DNA from: Mesorhizobium sp. CAU 1732
Lineage (GTDB): Bacteria > Pseudomonadota > Alphaproteobacteria > Rhizobiales > Rhizobiaceae
Assembly (NCBI RefSeq): GCF_039888675.1
Contig: NZ_JBDQQR010000003.1
Span: 383,651-447,650, forward strand
Reading direction: 5' to 3'
DNA length: 64,000 nucleotides
Made by a program: the position numbers and the translations under genes. Every line of letters begins with the position of its first letter. Position 1 is the stretch's first letter. The notes under the pieces are model-generated. The model was not told where the DNA came from, did no database searches, and saw only the letters and a list, made by a program, of their open reading frames with translations. Below, in pieces: positions 1 through 8,640 of the stretch.

Positions 1-2
1 GC

Positions 3-671
3 AGCCCGTCGATGAAGAGCGGCGTGGAATCCCTGATCGCTCAGGGCTGCGACCGCATCGTGATGTTTCCGCTCTATCCGCAATTTTCGGCGACGACGAC
101 GGCCACTGCAAACGACCAATTCTATCGCGCCCTGATGAAAATCCGGCACATGCCTACGGTTCGTTCCGTGCCGCCCTATTACGACGAACCGGTCTACATC
201 GAGGCTCTTGCGCGCTCCATCGAGCGTCACCTTGCTACGCTGGATTTCGAGCCGGAAGTGATCCTCGCCTCCTATCACGGCATTCCCAAAGCCTATTTCG
301 AGCGCGGCGATCCCTATCATTGCCATTGCCAGAAAACGACGCGGCTTCTGCGCGAACGGCTCGGCTTCGACGACAGGAAGCTGATGACGACATTTCAGTC
401 GCGCTTTGGCGCGCAGGAATGGCTCCAGCCCTACACAGACAAGACCGTCGAGCGGCTGGCGAAGGAAGGCGTGAAGCAGATCGCGATCGTCAATCCAGGG
501 TTTTCGGCTGACTGCATCGAAACCCTCGAGGAGATCGACGGCGAAGTCCGCGAAATCTTCATGCACGCGGGCGGCGAGCGGTTCTTCCACATACCCTGCC
601 TCAATGACAGCGATGAAGGCATGATGGTGATCGAGGCTTTGGTCAGGAACGAACTGTCCGGCTGGGTCTGA
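3..671 (+). CDS. hemH: Ferrochelatase, 5'-truncated by the window edge
   Basis: Ferrochelatase inserts Fe(II) into protoporphyrin IX, the last step of protoheme synthesis. The reading frame is open from the first complete codon at position 3 (S-P-S-M-K-S-G-V), so the N-terminal third lies outside the window; the ATG at position 12 is internal. The visible 222 residues carry the HemH core: the PLYPQFSATTTA segment, the catalytic-histidine segment ASYHGIPKAYFERGDPYHCHCQKT, FQSRFGAQEWLQPYTD, and the C-terminal NPGFSADCIETLEEIDGEVREIF block. These are strong family matches. The next gene, an FAD oxidoreductase, starts 61 bp downstream on the same strand and could be co-transcribed. Confidence 0.95.
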   Translation, partial: SPSMKSGVESLIAQGCDRIVMFPLYPQFSATTTATANDQFYRALMKIRHMPTVRSVPPYYDEPVYIEALARSIERHLATLDFEPEVILASYHGIPKAYFERGDPYHCHCQKTTRLLRERLGFDDRKLMTTFQSRFGAQEWLQPYTDKTVERLAKEGVKQIAIVNPGFSADCIETLEEIDGEVREIFMHAGGERFFHIPCLNDSDEGMMVIEALVRNELSGWV

Positions 672-732
672 CCGCACGGAACGCTTGTGCTTCGGCGCAC
701 GTTGCTGTTCGCCAACGAGAGCACCGCCAGCC

Positions 733-1941
733 ATGATCCGTAAACTCGACCTGCGCACCGGACGTCCGGTCTGGTTCTCCTACCGCGCGCCAGCCGTGCC
801 GACATCGAAGCTGAGCCGCGACGTCAAGACCGACGTGCTCGTGGTCGGCATGGGCATCAGCGGGGCCATGATCGTCGAGGCGCTGACGGCGTCCGGACAT
901 TCCGTCATCGCCATCGACCGGCGCGGTCCCCTGAAAGGCTCGACACCGGCCAGCACCGCGCTCGTGCAATATGAGATCGACCAGCCTCTGACGACGCTCT
1001 CCAACCTCATCGGCAAGGAGAAGGCCGTTCGCGCATGGCGTCGCTCGCGGCTGGCCGTCGCCAATCTGGGCGCGCATATCGATCGCCTGGGCATCGCCTG
1101 CAACAAGGCCCCTCGCCCCTCCATCTACGTGGCCGGCAATGTCATGGGCATCAGCGATCTGCGCGCGGAAGCGCAAGCGCGCCGCGCGGCCGGCGTCCAT
1201 GCGGATTATCTCACCGCCAGCGAACTGGAGAAGGGCTATCGCATCAAGGGCGATGGCGCGATCATCAGCGAAGACAACATCGCGCTCGACCCGCGCAAGC
1301 TCACCGCAGGCCTCCTCAACATCGCGGCCGCGCGTGGCGCGCGGTTTTATGCACCCGTCGAGGCCACGGAATTCGAGCACGCCAGCGACGCCGTGACCGT
1401 CGCGACAAAGGACGGCCCCACCATCACGGCCGGCCACGTCGTGCTTGCGACCGGCTACGAACTGGCTGCGGTCGTAGCGGAGGCCAAGCACAGCGTCATT
1501 TCCACCTGGGCGATCGCGACGGCGCCGCAAAAGCGCAATCTGTGGCCGCGCGAGGCGTTCGTCTGGGAGGCATCCGATCCCTACCTCTACATGCGAACGA
1601 CGGCGGATGGGCGGGTCATCTGCGGCGGCGAGGACGAGGAGTTCTCCGACGAGGATGCGCGAGACGAGCTGATCGCCGAAAAAGCCGCGCGCATTTCCGA
1701 GAAGCTCGCGAAGCGAATGCCGGGGATAGATACCAAGGCCGAGCTCACCTGGGCGGGATCGTTCGGCACGACGGCGACCGGCCTCCCCCACATCTCCCGC
1801 ATTCCCCGGCGACCCCGCATCACTGCGGTGATGGGCTATGGCGGCAATGGCATCACCTATTCGCGGGTGGCGGCAGAAATCATCCGCACGGACCTCGACG
1901 GCGGCAAGGACACGGACGCCGATCTCTTCGCAATGTCCTGA
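733..1941 (+). CDS. FAD-dependent oxidoreductase (DadA/glycine oxidase-like)
   Basis: 402-residue protein of the DAO (D-amino-acid oxidase/DadA) superfamily, which oxidises amines or amino acids with FAD. The Rossmann motif VVGMGISGAMIVEA begins near residue 38 and an acidic/basic ADP-binding end (AIDRRG) follows near residue 63. The C-terminal DAO signature LTWAGSFGTTATGLPHISRIP and a second glycine-rich segment VMGYGGNGITYSRVAAEII are present. The ATG at 733 is preferred over an in-frame start at 685 because homologues begin just before the conserved N-terminal extension. The substrate cannot be read from sequence. No signal peptide is seen, so it is probably cytoplasmic. It follows hemH by 61 bp. 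Confidence 0.8.
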   Translation: MIRKLDLRTGRPVWFSYRAPAVPTSKLSRDVKTDVLVVGMGISGAMIVEALTASGHSVIAIDRRGPLKGSTPASTALVQYEIDQPLTTLSNLIGKEKAVRAWRRSRLAVANLGAHIDRLGIACNKAPRPSIYVAGNVMGISDLRAEAQARRAAGVHADYLTASELEKGYRIKGDGAIISEDNIALDPRKLTAGLLNIAAARGARFYAPVEATEFEHASDAVTVATKDGPTITAGHVVLATGYELAAVVAEAKHSVISTWAIATAPQKRNLWPREAFVWEASDPYLYMRTTADGRVICGGEDEEFSDEDARDELIAEKAARISEKLAKRMPGIDTKAELTWAGSFGTTATGLPHISRIPRRPRITAVMGYGGNGITYSRVAAEIIRTDLDGGKDTDADLFAMS

Positions 1942-2012
1942 ATCCTAGGGTGCGCGCATACACATCATTGTCATGCCGCCAAAACATACTTAAGTCCTCC
2001 TCAGGCTAAACC

Positions 2013-2043
2013 CGCCGAACCGTTGCACAACGCTTCGGCGTTG
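2013..2043 (+). promoter_or_regulatory. Two overlapping hairpins in the leader of the SPFH gene
   Basis: Positions 2013-2025 and 2028-2040 form a nearly perfect hairpin: 13-nt arms (CGCCGAA, one C.C mismatch, CGTTG) with a 2-nt loop. The 3' arm can instead form a 6-bp UUCG-tetraloop hairpin, CAACGC (2028-2033) with GCGTTG (2038-2043). The two structures exclude each other. No U-run follows, so this is not an ordinary terminator. It ends 23 nt before the SPFH start codon. A regulatory role is inference only. Confidence 0.45.
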
Positions 2044-2065
2044 CGGAAATCCCTGGAGGGCACAC

Positions 2066-3019
2066 ATGCCGTTTACTGGCTTCGACATTCTGATCCCCGT
2101 TCTGGTCGTTCTGGTCCTGCTGCTGATCTTTGCAGGCATCAAAACGGTGCCGCAGGGCTACAACTACACGGTCGAACGCTTCGGCAGGTACACCCGCACG
2201 CTCTCGCCGGGCCTGAACATCATCGTCCCGTTCATCGATCGCCTTGGTGCGAAGATGAACATGATGGAACAGGTGCTCGACGTGCCGACCCAGGAAGTCA
2301 TCACCCGCGACAATGCGATCGTCGCAGTCGATGGCGTCGCCTTCTATCAGGTGCTGAACGCGCCGCAGGCTGCCTATCAGGTCTCCGGGCTCCAGAACGC
2401 GATCCTCAACCTCACCATGACGAACATCCGTTCGGTCATGGGTTCGATGGATCTCGACGAACTCCTGTCGAACCGCGACGTGATCAACGACCGGCTGCTC
2501 CACATCGTCGATGAAGCGGCGAGCCCATGGGGCATCAAGATGACGCGCGTCGAGATCAAGGACATCAACCCGCCGGCGAACCTCGTGGAATCGATGGGCC
2601 GCCAGATGATGGCCGAGCGCAACAAGCGCGCACAAATCCTCGAAGCCGAAGGCCTCAAGCAGGCCCAGGTTCTCGAAGCCGAAGGCCGCAAGGAAGCAGC
2701 GTTCCGCGACGCAGAGGCGCGCGAGCGTTCCGCCGAGGCAGAGGCGCGCGCAACGCAGGTCGTGTCCGAGGCGATCGCGAAGGGCGACGTGCAGGCGATC
2801 AACTACTTCGTCGCACAGAAGTACACCGAAGCGATGGCCAAGATCGGCTCGGCCAACAACAGCAAGATCGTCCTGATGCCGATGGAGGCATCGTCCTTGA
2901 TCGGCTCGCTGGGCGGCATCGGCGCCATCGCGAAGGAAGTGTTCGGCGATCAGTCGCAGCGTCCAACCCCCATTCGCGGAGGCTCGCGCCCGCCCGCCGC
3001 CGGGTCGGACCAAAAGTGA
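2066..3019 (+). CDS. SPFH-domain membrane protein (stomatin/QmcA-like)
   Basis: 317-residue membrane-anchored band-7/SPFH protein, a scaffold that oligomerises at membrane microdomains and modulates membrane proteases. An N-terminal transmembrane helix ([19 protein letters not shown], about residues 4-22) is followed by the SPFH domain ([33 protein letters not shown]) and an Ala/Glu-rich coiled-coil region (about 190-240). The tail is Gly/Pro-rich. The ATG follows a GGAGGG Shine-Dalgarno. The partner NfeD gene lies 35 bp downstream, the classical SPFH-NfeD operon, in which NfeD is thought to assist assembly. The leader carries an unusual pair of alternative hairpins (2013-2043). Confidence 0.92.
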   Translation: MPFTGFDILIPVLVVLVLLLIFAGIKTVPQGYNYTVERFGRYTRTLSPGLNIIVPFIDRLGAKMNMMEQVLDVPTQEVITRDNAIVAVDGVAFYQVLNAPQAAYQVSGLQNAILNLTMTNIRSVMGSMDLDELLSNRDVINDRLLHIVDEAASPWGIKMTRVEIKDINPPANLVESMGRQMMAERNKRAQILEAEGLKQAQVLEAEGRKEAAFRDAEARERSAEAEARATQVVSEAIAKGDVQAINYFVAQKYTEAMAKIGSANNSKIVLMPMEASSLIGSLGGIGAIAKEVFGDQSQRPTPIRGGSRPPAAGSDQK

Positions 3020-3054
3020 AAACGAGTCGCGGAGGCTGATGTCGGAGCATGGCG

Positions 3055-3522
3055 ATGATCGCGCAATGGATTGCGGATTTGGGACCTTGGAACTGGATGG
3101 TTCTCGGCGCGGCATTGCTCGCGCTCGAGATCCTGGTGCCGGGCGTCTTCCTGCTCTGGCTCGGCATCGCGGCCGTCCTGACGGGAACCCTGTCGCTTCA
3201 GCTCTGGGACACCGGCGTCTGGATCTGGCAAATCCAGGTCCTGACCTTTTTGGTTCTGTCGGTCATCTCGGCACTCGTCGGCAGGCGGTTTTACGGGAAT
3301 GACCGGGTTGGCGACACCGACCAGCCGCTCCTGAACCAGCGCGACCAGCAACTGGTTGGCCGCACCGCCACGCTGGAAGAGGCTATCCGCGAAGGCCGCG
3401 GGCGCATCCGTTTGGGCGACACGCTGTGGCGCGTGTCCGGTCCCGATCTGCCCGCAGGCGCGCGCGTGCGGGTCACTGCTGCAAGCAGCGGTCAACTGAC
3501 CGTCGAGCAGGTGGACGCTTAG
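3055..3522 (+). CDS. NfeD family protein
   Basis: 155-residue NfeD-type membrane protein of the short class without the ClpP-like protease domain. Two to three hydrophobic helices occupy roughly residues 10-80 (WNWMVLGAALLALEILVPGVFLLWLGIAAVLTG and IWQIQVLTFLVLSVISALVG), followed by the C-terminal OB-fold NfeD domain (LVGRTATLEEAIREGRGRIRLGDTLWRVSGPDLPAGARVRVTAA). I chose the ATG at 3055 over 3049 because GGAG at 3044-3047 sits 7 nt from 3055 but only 1 nt from 3049. It partners the upstream SPFH protein. Its stop codon overlaps the convergent kdsD stop, sharing TTAG at 3519-3522. Confidence 0.9.
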   Translation: MIAQWIADLGPWNWMVLGAALLALEILVPGVFLLWLGIAAVLTGTLSLQLWDTGVWIWQIQVLTFLVLSVISALVGRRFYGNDRVGDTDQPLLNQRDQQLVGRTATLEEAIREGRGRIRLGDTLWRVSGPDLPAGARVRVTAASSGQLTVEQVDA

Positions 3523-4517
3523 GCTGCGCCGATCCGCAAGAGATCGTGCATGTGAACGAGGCCGACGGGCCTGCCGTCCTCGACAACCATCACGGTCGTG
3601 ATCGAGGATGCGTTGACCAGTTGCAGCACCGCACCTGCCAGATCGTCGGGCTCGGCGCATTTCGGGTTGCGGGTCATCACCTCGTCGACGGTCCGCGAAA
3701 GCAGGTCGCCGTCCATGTGACGGCGCAGGTCGCCATCGGTGATGATGCCCTGAAGAACACCATCCTCCGAGACGATGCCGACGCAGCCAAAACCCTTGCG
3801 CGAGATTTCCAGAACCGCTTCGCGCATGCCCGTGCCGCTGCGCACCAGCGGAAGCTCGTCGCCGCTATGCATGATCTCGCCGACCTTGATGAGACTCGCT
3901 CCCAATTTTCCGCCCGGATGATAGGTGCGGAAATGGTCGCGAGTGAAACCGCGTGCTTCGAGCAGGGCGATCGCCAGAGCATCGCCGACGACGAGTTGCA
4001 TTAGGGTCGATGTCGTGGGGGCTAGGCCGTGCGGACAGGCTTCGGCCGCCTTGGGCAGGGCAATCACGATGGTGGATTCGCGCGCAAGCGCGGAGTCGAT
4101 ACCCGACGTGATGGCGATCAGCGGGATCGCGAAGCGTCGTGCATAGGCGACGATGCCCCTGAGCTCCGCCGTTTCCCCGGACCAGGACAGGGCGACGATC
4201 ACGTCGTCGGTCGCGATCATGCCGAGATCGCCGTGGTTCGCCTCCGCCGCATGCACGAAGAACGCCGGTGTGCCGGTCGAAGCGAGCGTCGCGGCGATCT
4301 TCGAGCCGATATGCCCGCTCTTGCCGACGCCCGTGATGATCACGCGGCCCGTGATGCTGCCGATCGTCTCGACCGCTTCCGCGAACGGCTCCGCCAGATT
4401 GTTTTCGAGCGCTGTTGCAAGTGCCGTAAGCCCGCTCATTTCGGTGCGGACCGTGCGCAGCGCCGAGGCGCTGACGAGGGCTGTGTCGAGGGGCTTGGTG
4501 ATCGCTTTTCTCTGCAT
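3519..4517 (-). CDS. kdsD: Arabinose-5-phosphate isomerase (KpsF/GutQ family)
   Basis: 332-residue sugar isomerase converting ribulose-5-phosphate to arabinose-5-phosphate, the first step of KDO synthesis for lipopolysaccharide. The N-terminal SIS domain (GRVIITGVGKSGHIGSKIAATLASTGTPAFFVHAAEANHGDLGM) is followed by ISWSGETAEL-type sugar-binding residues (here ALSWSGETAELRG) and two C-terminal CBS domains (IMHSGDELPLV... and VDEVMTRNPKC...). The ATG at 4517 fits homologues; an in-frame start at 4607 would add 30 unrelated residues. It is transcribed convergently with nfeD and divergently from the beta-barrel gene. Whether it serves LPS core or capsule cannot be told here, since no other KDO gene is in the window. 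Confidence 0.93.
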   Translation of the reverse strand: MQRKAITKPLDTALVSASALRTVRTEMSGLTALATALENNLAEPFAEAVETIGSITGRVIITGVGKSGHIGSKIAATLASTGTPAFFVHAAEANHGDLGMIATDDVIVALSWSGETAELRGIVAYARRFAIPLIAITSGIDSALARESTIVIALPKAAEACPHGLAPTTSTLMQLVVGDALAIALLEARGFTRDHFRTYHPGGKLGASLIKVGEIMHSGDELPLVRSGTGMREAVLEISRKGFGCVGIVSEDGVLQGIITDGDLRRHMDGDLLSRTVDEVMTRNPKCAEPDDLAGAVLQLVNASSITTVMVVEDGRPVGLVHMHDLLRIGAA

Positions 4518-4667
4518 GGCGAAGCGATTAGCGCGTCCGATTGGCGCTGTCCAATCCTGACTGCTCAACCGGGCTTCGGATCGGACGTTCAACCTTCCAT
4601 TAACCAACCTTGTTTACGGTCCGGTAAAGTTTCGGCGCATTTCCGCGTCCCTATCGACCAGGCAGCA

Positions 4668-6311
4668 ATGGCACGACATCCGTCATTGAGATTTCCGACG
4701 CGACGCCGCGCCGGCGTTCTGACGCTGGCGGCGACCGCATTGGCATGCAGCGCTGCATTTGCATGGGCGCAGCAGCAGCCGGAGATGCGTGGGTCGGCGC
4801 TCGATCGACGCATCGGCGATCTGCTTGGAAACGACAACACGCAAGCAACGTCGCCGCTCGGAGGCGCAAGCACCCTCGATGCGCCACCCTACGAAGCCAT
4901 AGGCTCGCGCGCAATCTTGGACGACTCTGCGTCAGACCCGTTGGACGCCCTGGACGAACAGCCGGGAGCGTTGGACGCCGCCGAACAGCAGATGAGCGGC
5001 AGAACAACGACGCAAGCGGCAAGCCCGACCGCCGCGGCTGAGCCCGAAGAGGACCTCACGACCGGCACGGTGCGCGCGGAACAGATCGACCTGGCCGACG
5101 AGGACCGCAACACGCGCATGACGCGGGACAACCAGCGTATCGGTGCGATCGAAGGCCTCGCGCGTACGCCGGAAGAAGACCCCTATGCACCACTCGGCAT
5201 GCGGCTCGGCACATTCGTCTTCACGCCGAGGCTTGAGCAGGGCATCGGCGCCACGACCAATGGCAGTTCCAGTCCAGGTGGCGGAAGTTCGGTCTTTTCC
5301 GAAACCGCGTTGCGCCTCAACGCGATCTCCGACTGGTCGCGCCACAGCGCCGCGCTCCAGGCAGACGGAATCTACCGCAAATCGCTGTCTGGCGAGGAGA
5401 TCGATGAATTCGAAGGCGGGATCAGCGCCGACATCAGGCTTGATCTCGGCGACCAATGGCAAGCGACCGGGTCCGTCGCCTATCGCGTCCGGCCGGAATC
5501 GGCCTCGTCACCGACCTTCATCGAAGGCACGGTTTCGCAGCCGCTCCGCCACACGTTCAGCGGCAGTGCCGGCGTGTCGCGTGAACTGGGCCGCCTCAAG
5601 CTCGGCGTGACCGGCGCGGTGGAGCGCAATCTCTACGATGATGCCGATCTGTCGAGCGGCGGCGTGATCTCCCAGGCGGATCGCGATTCGGTCCTGTCCA
5701 CGGTCGCGTTGCGCACGGGCTTCGAACTGTCGCCCGCGATCACGCCGTTCCTCGAAGCCGAGATCGGACGACGCAACTACGATGAGGAATTCGACCGCGA
5801 CGGCTTCGCCCGGTCGGCCGATCGCTACGCAATACGAGGCGGCGTCGAACTCGACCTGAGCGAAAAGACGACGGGCGAATTTTCGATCGGCTGGCTCGAA
5901 GAACGTCCCGACGACGATCGCCTGTCCTCGATCTCCGGTCTGGCGCTCGCCGGCAACCTGCAATGGTCGCCGGTTCGCGGCACGATCGTCGAGCTCAACG
6001 GCGCGACGACCGTCGAAGGCTCCACCACGGCTGGCGATCCGGGCTCGCTTCTCTATTCGGGAAGTCTGGCATTGCGGCGCGAGCTTCGCGCCAACCTCAC
6101 CGGCACGGCATCGGCCGGGCTCGACTGGCGCGACTATTCCGGCAGCAGCGAGCACGACCTTATCCTGAGCGGCGAACTCGGCCTGACATGGTGGATGAAC
6201 CGCTTCGTCGGCGTGACGGGACGAGCCCGCCACGAAGTCCAGCGCAGCAGCATCGACGATCGCGATTATGACGCGACGAGCGTCTTCCTCGGCATGACGT
6301 TGCAGCGCTGA
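4668..6311 (+). CDS. Outer-membrane beta-barrel protein (BBP2_2-like porin)
   Basis: 547-residue exported protein. A basic N-terminus (MARHPSLRFPTRRRAG) precedes a hydrophobic signal segment (VLTLAATALACSAAFAWA) with likely cleavage at AWA-QQQ. A low-complexity acidic linker (residues about 30-170) is followed by a repeating alternation of aromatic and polar beta strands (DLGDQWQATGSVAYRVRP, FELSPAITPFLEAEIGRRNYDEEFDRDG, GELGLTWWMNRFVGVTGRARHEVQRS), typical of the putative beta-barrel porin 2 family of rhizobia. The frame stays open upstream to 4029, but that part is antisense to kdsD; the start at 4668 precedes the signal peptide. The neighbour galU supports an envelope-polysaccharide setting, but the function is unknown. 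Confidence 0.8.
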   Translation: MARHPSLRFPTRRRAGVLTLAATALACSAAFAWAQQQPEMRGSALDRRIGDLLGNDNTQATSPLGGASTLDAPPYEAIGSRAILDDSASDPLDALDEQPGALDAAEQQMSGRTTTQAASPTAAAEPEEDLTTGTVRAEQIDLADEDRNTRMTRDNQRIGAIEGLARTPEEDPYAPLGMRLGTFVFTPRLEQGIGATTNGSSSPGGGSSVFSETALRLNAISDWSRHSAALQADGIYRKSLSGEEIDEFEGGISADIRLDLGDQWQATGSVAYRVRPESASSPTFIEGTVSQPLRHTFSGSAGVSRELGRLKLGVTGAVERNLYDDADLSSGGVISQADRDSVLSTVALRTGFELSPAITPFLEAEIGRRNYDEEFDRDGFARSADRYAIRGGVELDLSEKTTGEFSIGWLEERPDDDRLSSISGLALAGNLQWSPVRGTIVELNGATTVEGSTTAGDPGSLLYSGSLALRRELRANLTGTASAGLDWRDYSGSSEHDLILSGELGLTWWMNRFVGVTGRARHEVQRSSIDDRDYDATSVFLGMTLQR

Positions 6312-6330
6312 CCCGCGATCGAAGGTCAGC
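6307..6330. terminator. Hairpin between convergent porin and galU stops
   Basis: GCTGACC (6307-6313) and GGTCAGC (6324-6330) form a perfect 7-bp stem with a 10-nt loop that overlaps both stop codons. No clear U-run follows on either strand, so termination efficiency is doubtful. Confidence 0.35.
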
Positions 6331-7204
6331 CCTTCCTGGCTGACAGCCTGTTCACGGTGTTGATCACCACGTCGCGTAGATCGGCGCGCTGCATCGCAAA
6401 TGCGATGTTGGCCTCCACGAACCCGTCAGGCGAGCCGCAGTCGAACGTCTCGCCACGGTAGTGATAGCCGTAGAGCGGCTGTTCCTTGCCGAGCTTCAGC
6501 ATCGCATCGGTGAGCTGGATTTCGTTGCCCGCGCCACGCTCCTGCTTGGCCAGAAGATCGAAAATCTGCGGTTGCAGGATGTACCGCCCGTTGATGTAGA
6601 GATTGCTCGGCGCGGTGCCCTTCGCCGGCTTTTCGACCATGTCGGAAATCTCGAAGCCCGTATGCACATCCGCCCCCTTCGCGACGATGCCGTATTTGTG
6701 TGTCTCGGCCGGGTCGCATTCCTGAACGGCAACGATGTTGTTTCCGGTCTGCGCGTAGAGATCGACCATGCCCTTGAGACAGCTCTCGTCCGACTGCATG
6801 ATCATGTCCGGAAGCAGCAGCGCGAACGGCTCGTCGCCCACCAGATCACGGGCACACCAGACCGCATGGCCCAGGCCCATCGGCACCTGCTGGCGGGTGA
6901 AGCTTGTCTCGCCGGGAGCCGGCTGCATGGAACGAAGCCGCTCCAGTTGCTCCACCTTGCCGCGGTGCTCGAGCGTGTCGTAGAGTTCGAACTGGATGTC
7001 GAAATGATCCTCGATCACGGTCTTGTTACGACCGGTCACGAAGATGAAGTGCTCGATGCCGGCGGCCCTCGCCTCGTCGACGACATACTGGATGACGGGT
7101 CGATCGACGACAGTCAGCATCTCCTTCGGAACGGCCTTCGTTGCCGGAAGAAATCGCGTGCCCAGTCCAGCAACGGGGAAAACCGCTTTTCTTACTTTTG
7201 TCAT
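6326..7204 (-). CDS. galU: UTP-glucose-1-phosphate uridylyltransferase
   Basis: 292-residue cytoplasmic enzyme making UDP-glucose from UTP and glucose-1-phosphate, feeding cyclic glucan, exopolysaccharide and LPS synthesis. The N-terminal nucleotide-binding motif [23 protein letters not shown] (about residues 8-30) is intact, as are [15 protein letters not shown], the [11 protein letters not shown] segment around the metal-binding aspartate, and the [17 protein letters not shown]-terminal signature. Length and motifs are those of bacterial GalU. It is convergent with the beta-barrel gene (15 bp apart) and divergent from the lytic transglycosylase gene. Confidence 0.96.
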   Translation of the reverse strand: MTKVRKAVFPVAGLGTRFLPATKAVPKEMLTVVDRPVIQYVVDEARAAGIEHFIFVTGRNKTVIEDHFDIQFELYDTLEHRGKVEQLERLRSMQPAPGETSFTRQQVPMGLGHAVWCARDLVGDEPFALLLPDMIMQSDESCLKGMVDLYAQTGNNIVAVQECDPAETHKYGIVAKGADVHTGFEISDMVEKPAKGTAPSNLYINGRYILQPQIFDLLAKQERGAGNEIQLTDAMLKLGKEQPLYGYHYRGETFDCGSPDGFVEANIAFAMQRADLRDVVINTVNRLSARKG

Positions 7205-7341
7205 TCTCGCTCACGATCTTGTATGTTTGGACAGGCTCACGATGGGTGCGACACTATCACGCCGTTATTGATAAATATTGCACCGTTTCTGGGCCTGGGA
7301 GGAGTTCAGTGGCGTGAGATCGCGTGATCGCAGGGGGCATG

Positions 7342-7354
7342 GTAAACCGTTTAC
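7342..7354. promoter_or_regulatory. 13-bp palindrome upstream of the lytic transglycosylase gene
   Basis: GTAAAC-C-GTTTAC is a perfect dyad 48 bp before the ATG at 7403, inside the galU/transglycosylase intergenic region (7205-7402). It could be an operator; no regulator gene is adjacent. Confidence 0.3.
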
Positions 7355-7402
7355 TAACTTAGATGGTCGATGAATGGTTCCAGCAAGCAAAAGGAGGCAC
7401 AT

Positions 7403-8626
7403 ATGATCGCTCGCTCACCTGCAAGACGTTTTGCTGCGCCCTTCATGGCGGCCACGGTCGCGCTGGGCCTGCTCGTCCCGTCTCATGCATTCGCGGATGC
7501 CGGATTCCAGCGCTGGGTCGCGGATTTCCGGGGCGTTGCTGCCAGCAATGGGATTTCCAATTCGACTTTCGATCGCGCCTTCAGGAACGTCTCCGCGCCC
7601 GACCCGGAAGTTCTGGAGAAGGCACGTTACCAACCCGAATTCACGGCGCCTGTCTGGGATTACTTCGACAATCGCGTCAACGAGAACTCCATCGCGGTCG
7701 GTCGGCAGATGGCGCGCGAGTGGAAGCCCTGGCTCGACCGGATCGAGCGCGCCTACGGCGTCGATCGCCACATTCTCCTGGCTATCTGGTCGATGGAATC
7801 GAATTACGGCGAAATCCTCAAGAATGAGAGTGTGATGCGCAACGTCATCCGCTCACTGGCAACGCTCGCCTATGCCGACAAGCGCCGCGCGAAGTTCGGC
7901 CGGCAGCAGCTTGTCGCGGCGATGAAGATCCTGCAAAGCGGCGATATCGACGAAAGCCATCTGACGGGCTCATGGGCCGGCGCGATGGGCCACACCCAGT
8001 TCATCCCCACCAGCTATCTCGCCTATGCGGTCGATGCTGACGGCAACGGCAAGCGCGACATCTGGAACTCGGTCCCCGACGCCCTCGCGACGGCCGCAAA
8101 CCTGCTTCGCCAGAATGGCTGGCAGTCGGGCGCGACCTGGGGCTACGAAGTGACACTGCCGGCAGGACGCAAGTTCCCCGCTGGGTCCATGTCTCTGTCG
8201 AAGTGGGATTCGATCGGCGTCAAACGCGCCCGCAACAAGCCGTTCCCATCTCCGTCGCAGAGTTCGGAACTCAAGGTGCTCGACGGGCGCGAGGGACCGG
8301 CCTTCCTGATGGTGAAGAACTTCAACGTCATCAAGCGCTACAACAATTCGGATCGCTACGCACTTGCCGTCGGTCTTCTTGCCGACGAGATCGCCGGCCA
8401 TGGCGGCCTCGTCCGCGACTGGAACAGGCCGTTCACGCGCCTGTCCTTCGGCGAGACGCAGGAATTGCAGAAGCACCTGTCGGCGCATGGCTATTATGAC
8501 GGCAAGATCGATGGCAAGATCGGCAGCGGTTCGCGCGCGGGCATCATGGCGATACAGAACCGCCTTGGCATGGAGCAGGACGGCCATCCAAGCAAGGAAC
8601 TCCTGTCGCGGCTGAGAGGCCAGTAA
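7403..8626 (+). CDS. Lytic murein transglycosylase (MltB-type, SLT_2) with peptidoglycan-binding domain
   Basis: 407-residue exported enzyme that cleaves peptidoglycan glycan strands to 1,6-anhydro-muropeptides. Signal peptide MIARSPARRFAAPFMAATVALGLLVPSHAFA is followed by the SLT_2 domain. The catalytic glutamate is probably E132 in AIWSMESNYGE, and SHLTGSWAGAMGHTQFIPTSYLAYAVDADGNGKRDIWNSVPDALATAANLL is the family's substrate-cleft block. A C-terminal PG_binding_1 repeat (ETQELQKHLSAHGYYDGKIDGKIGSGSRAGIMAIQNRLGM) occupies the last ~60 residues. The start at 7403 is set by AAGGAGG 7-8 nt upstream; the ATG at 7370 lacks a ribosome site. It is followed at 15 bp by the DUF459 gene, so the two are probably one operon. 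Confidence 0.93.
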   Translation: MIARSPARRFAAPFMAATVALGLLVPSHAFADAGFQRWVADFRGVAASNGISNSTFDRAFRNVSAPDPEVLEKARYQPEFTAPVWDYFDNRVNENSIAVGRQMAREWKPWLDRIERAYGVDRHILLAIWSMESNYGEILKNESVMRNVIRSLATLAYADKRRAKFGRQQLVAAMKILQSGDIDESHLTGSWAGAMGHTQFIPTSYLAYAVDADGNGKRDIWNSVPDALATAANLLRQNGWQSGATWGYEVTLPAGRKFPAGSMSLSKWDSIGVKRARNKPFPSPSQSSELKVLDGREGPAFLMVKNFNVIKRYNNSDRYALAVGLLADEIAGHGGLVRDWNRPFTRLSFGETQELQKHLSAHGYYDGKIDGKIGSGSRAGIMAIQNRLGMEQDGHPSKELLSRLRGQ

Positions 8627-8640
8627 GGCTCGGGACTGAG

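Noticed and set aside
4029..4667. N-terminal extension of the beta-barrel gene
   Set aside because: Antisense to kdsD, and the signal peptide starts at 4668.
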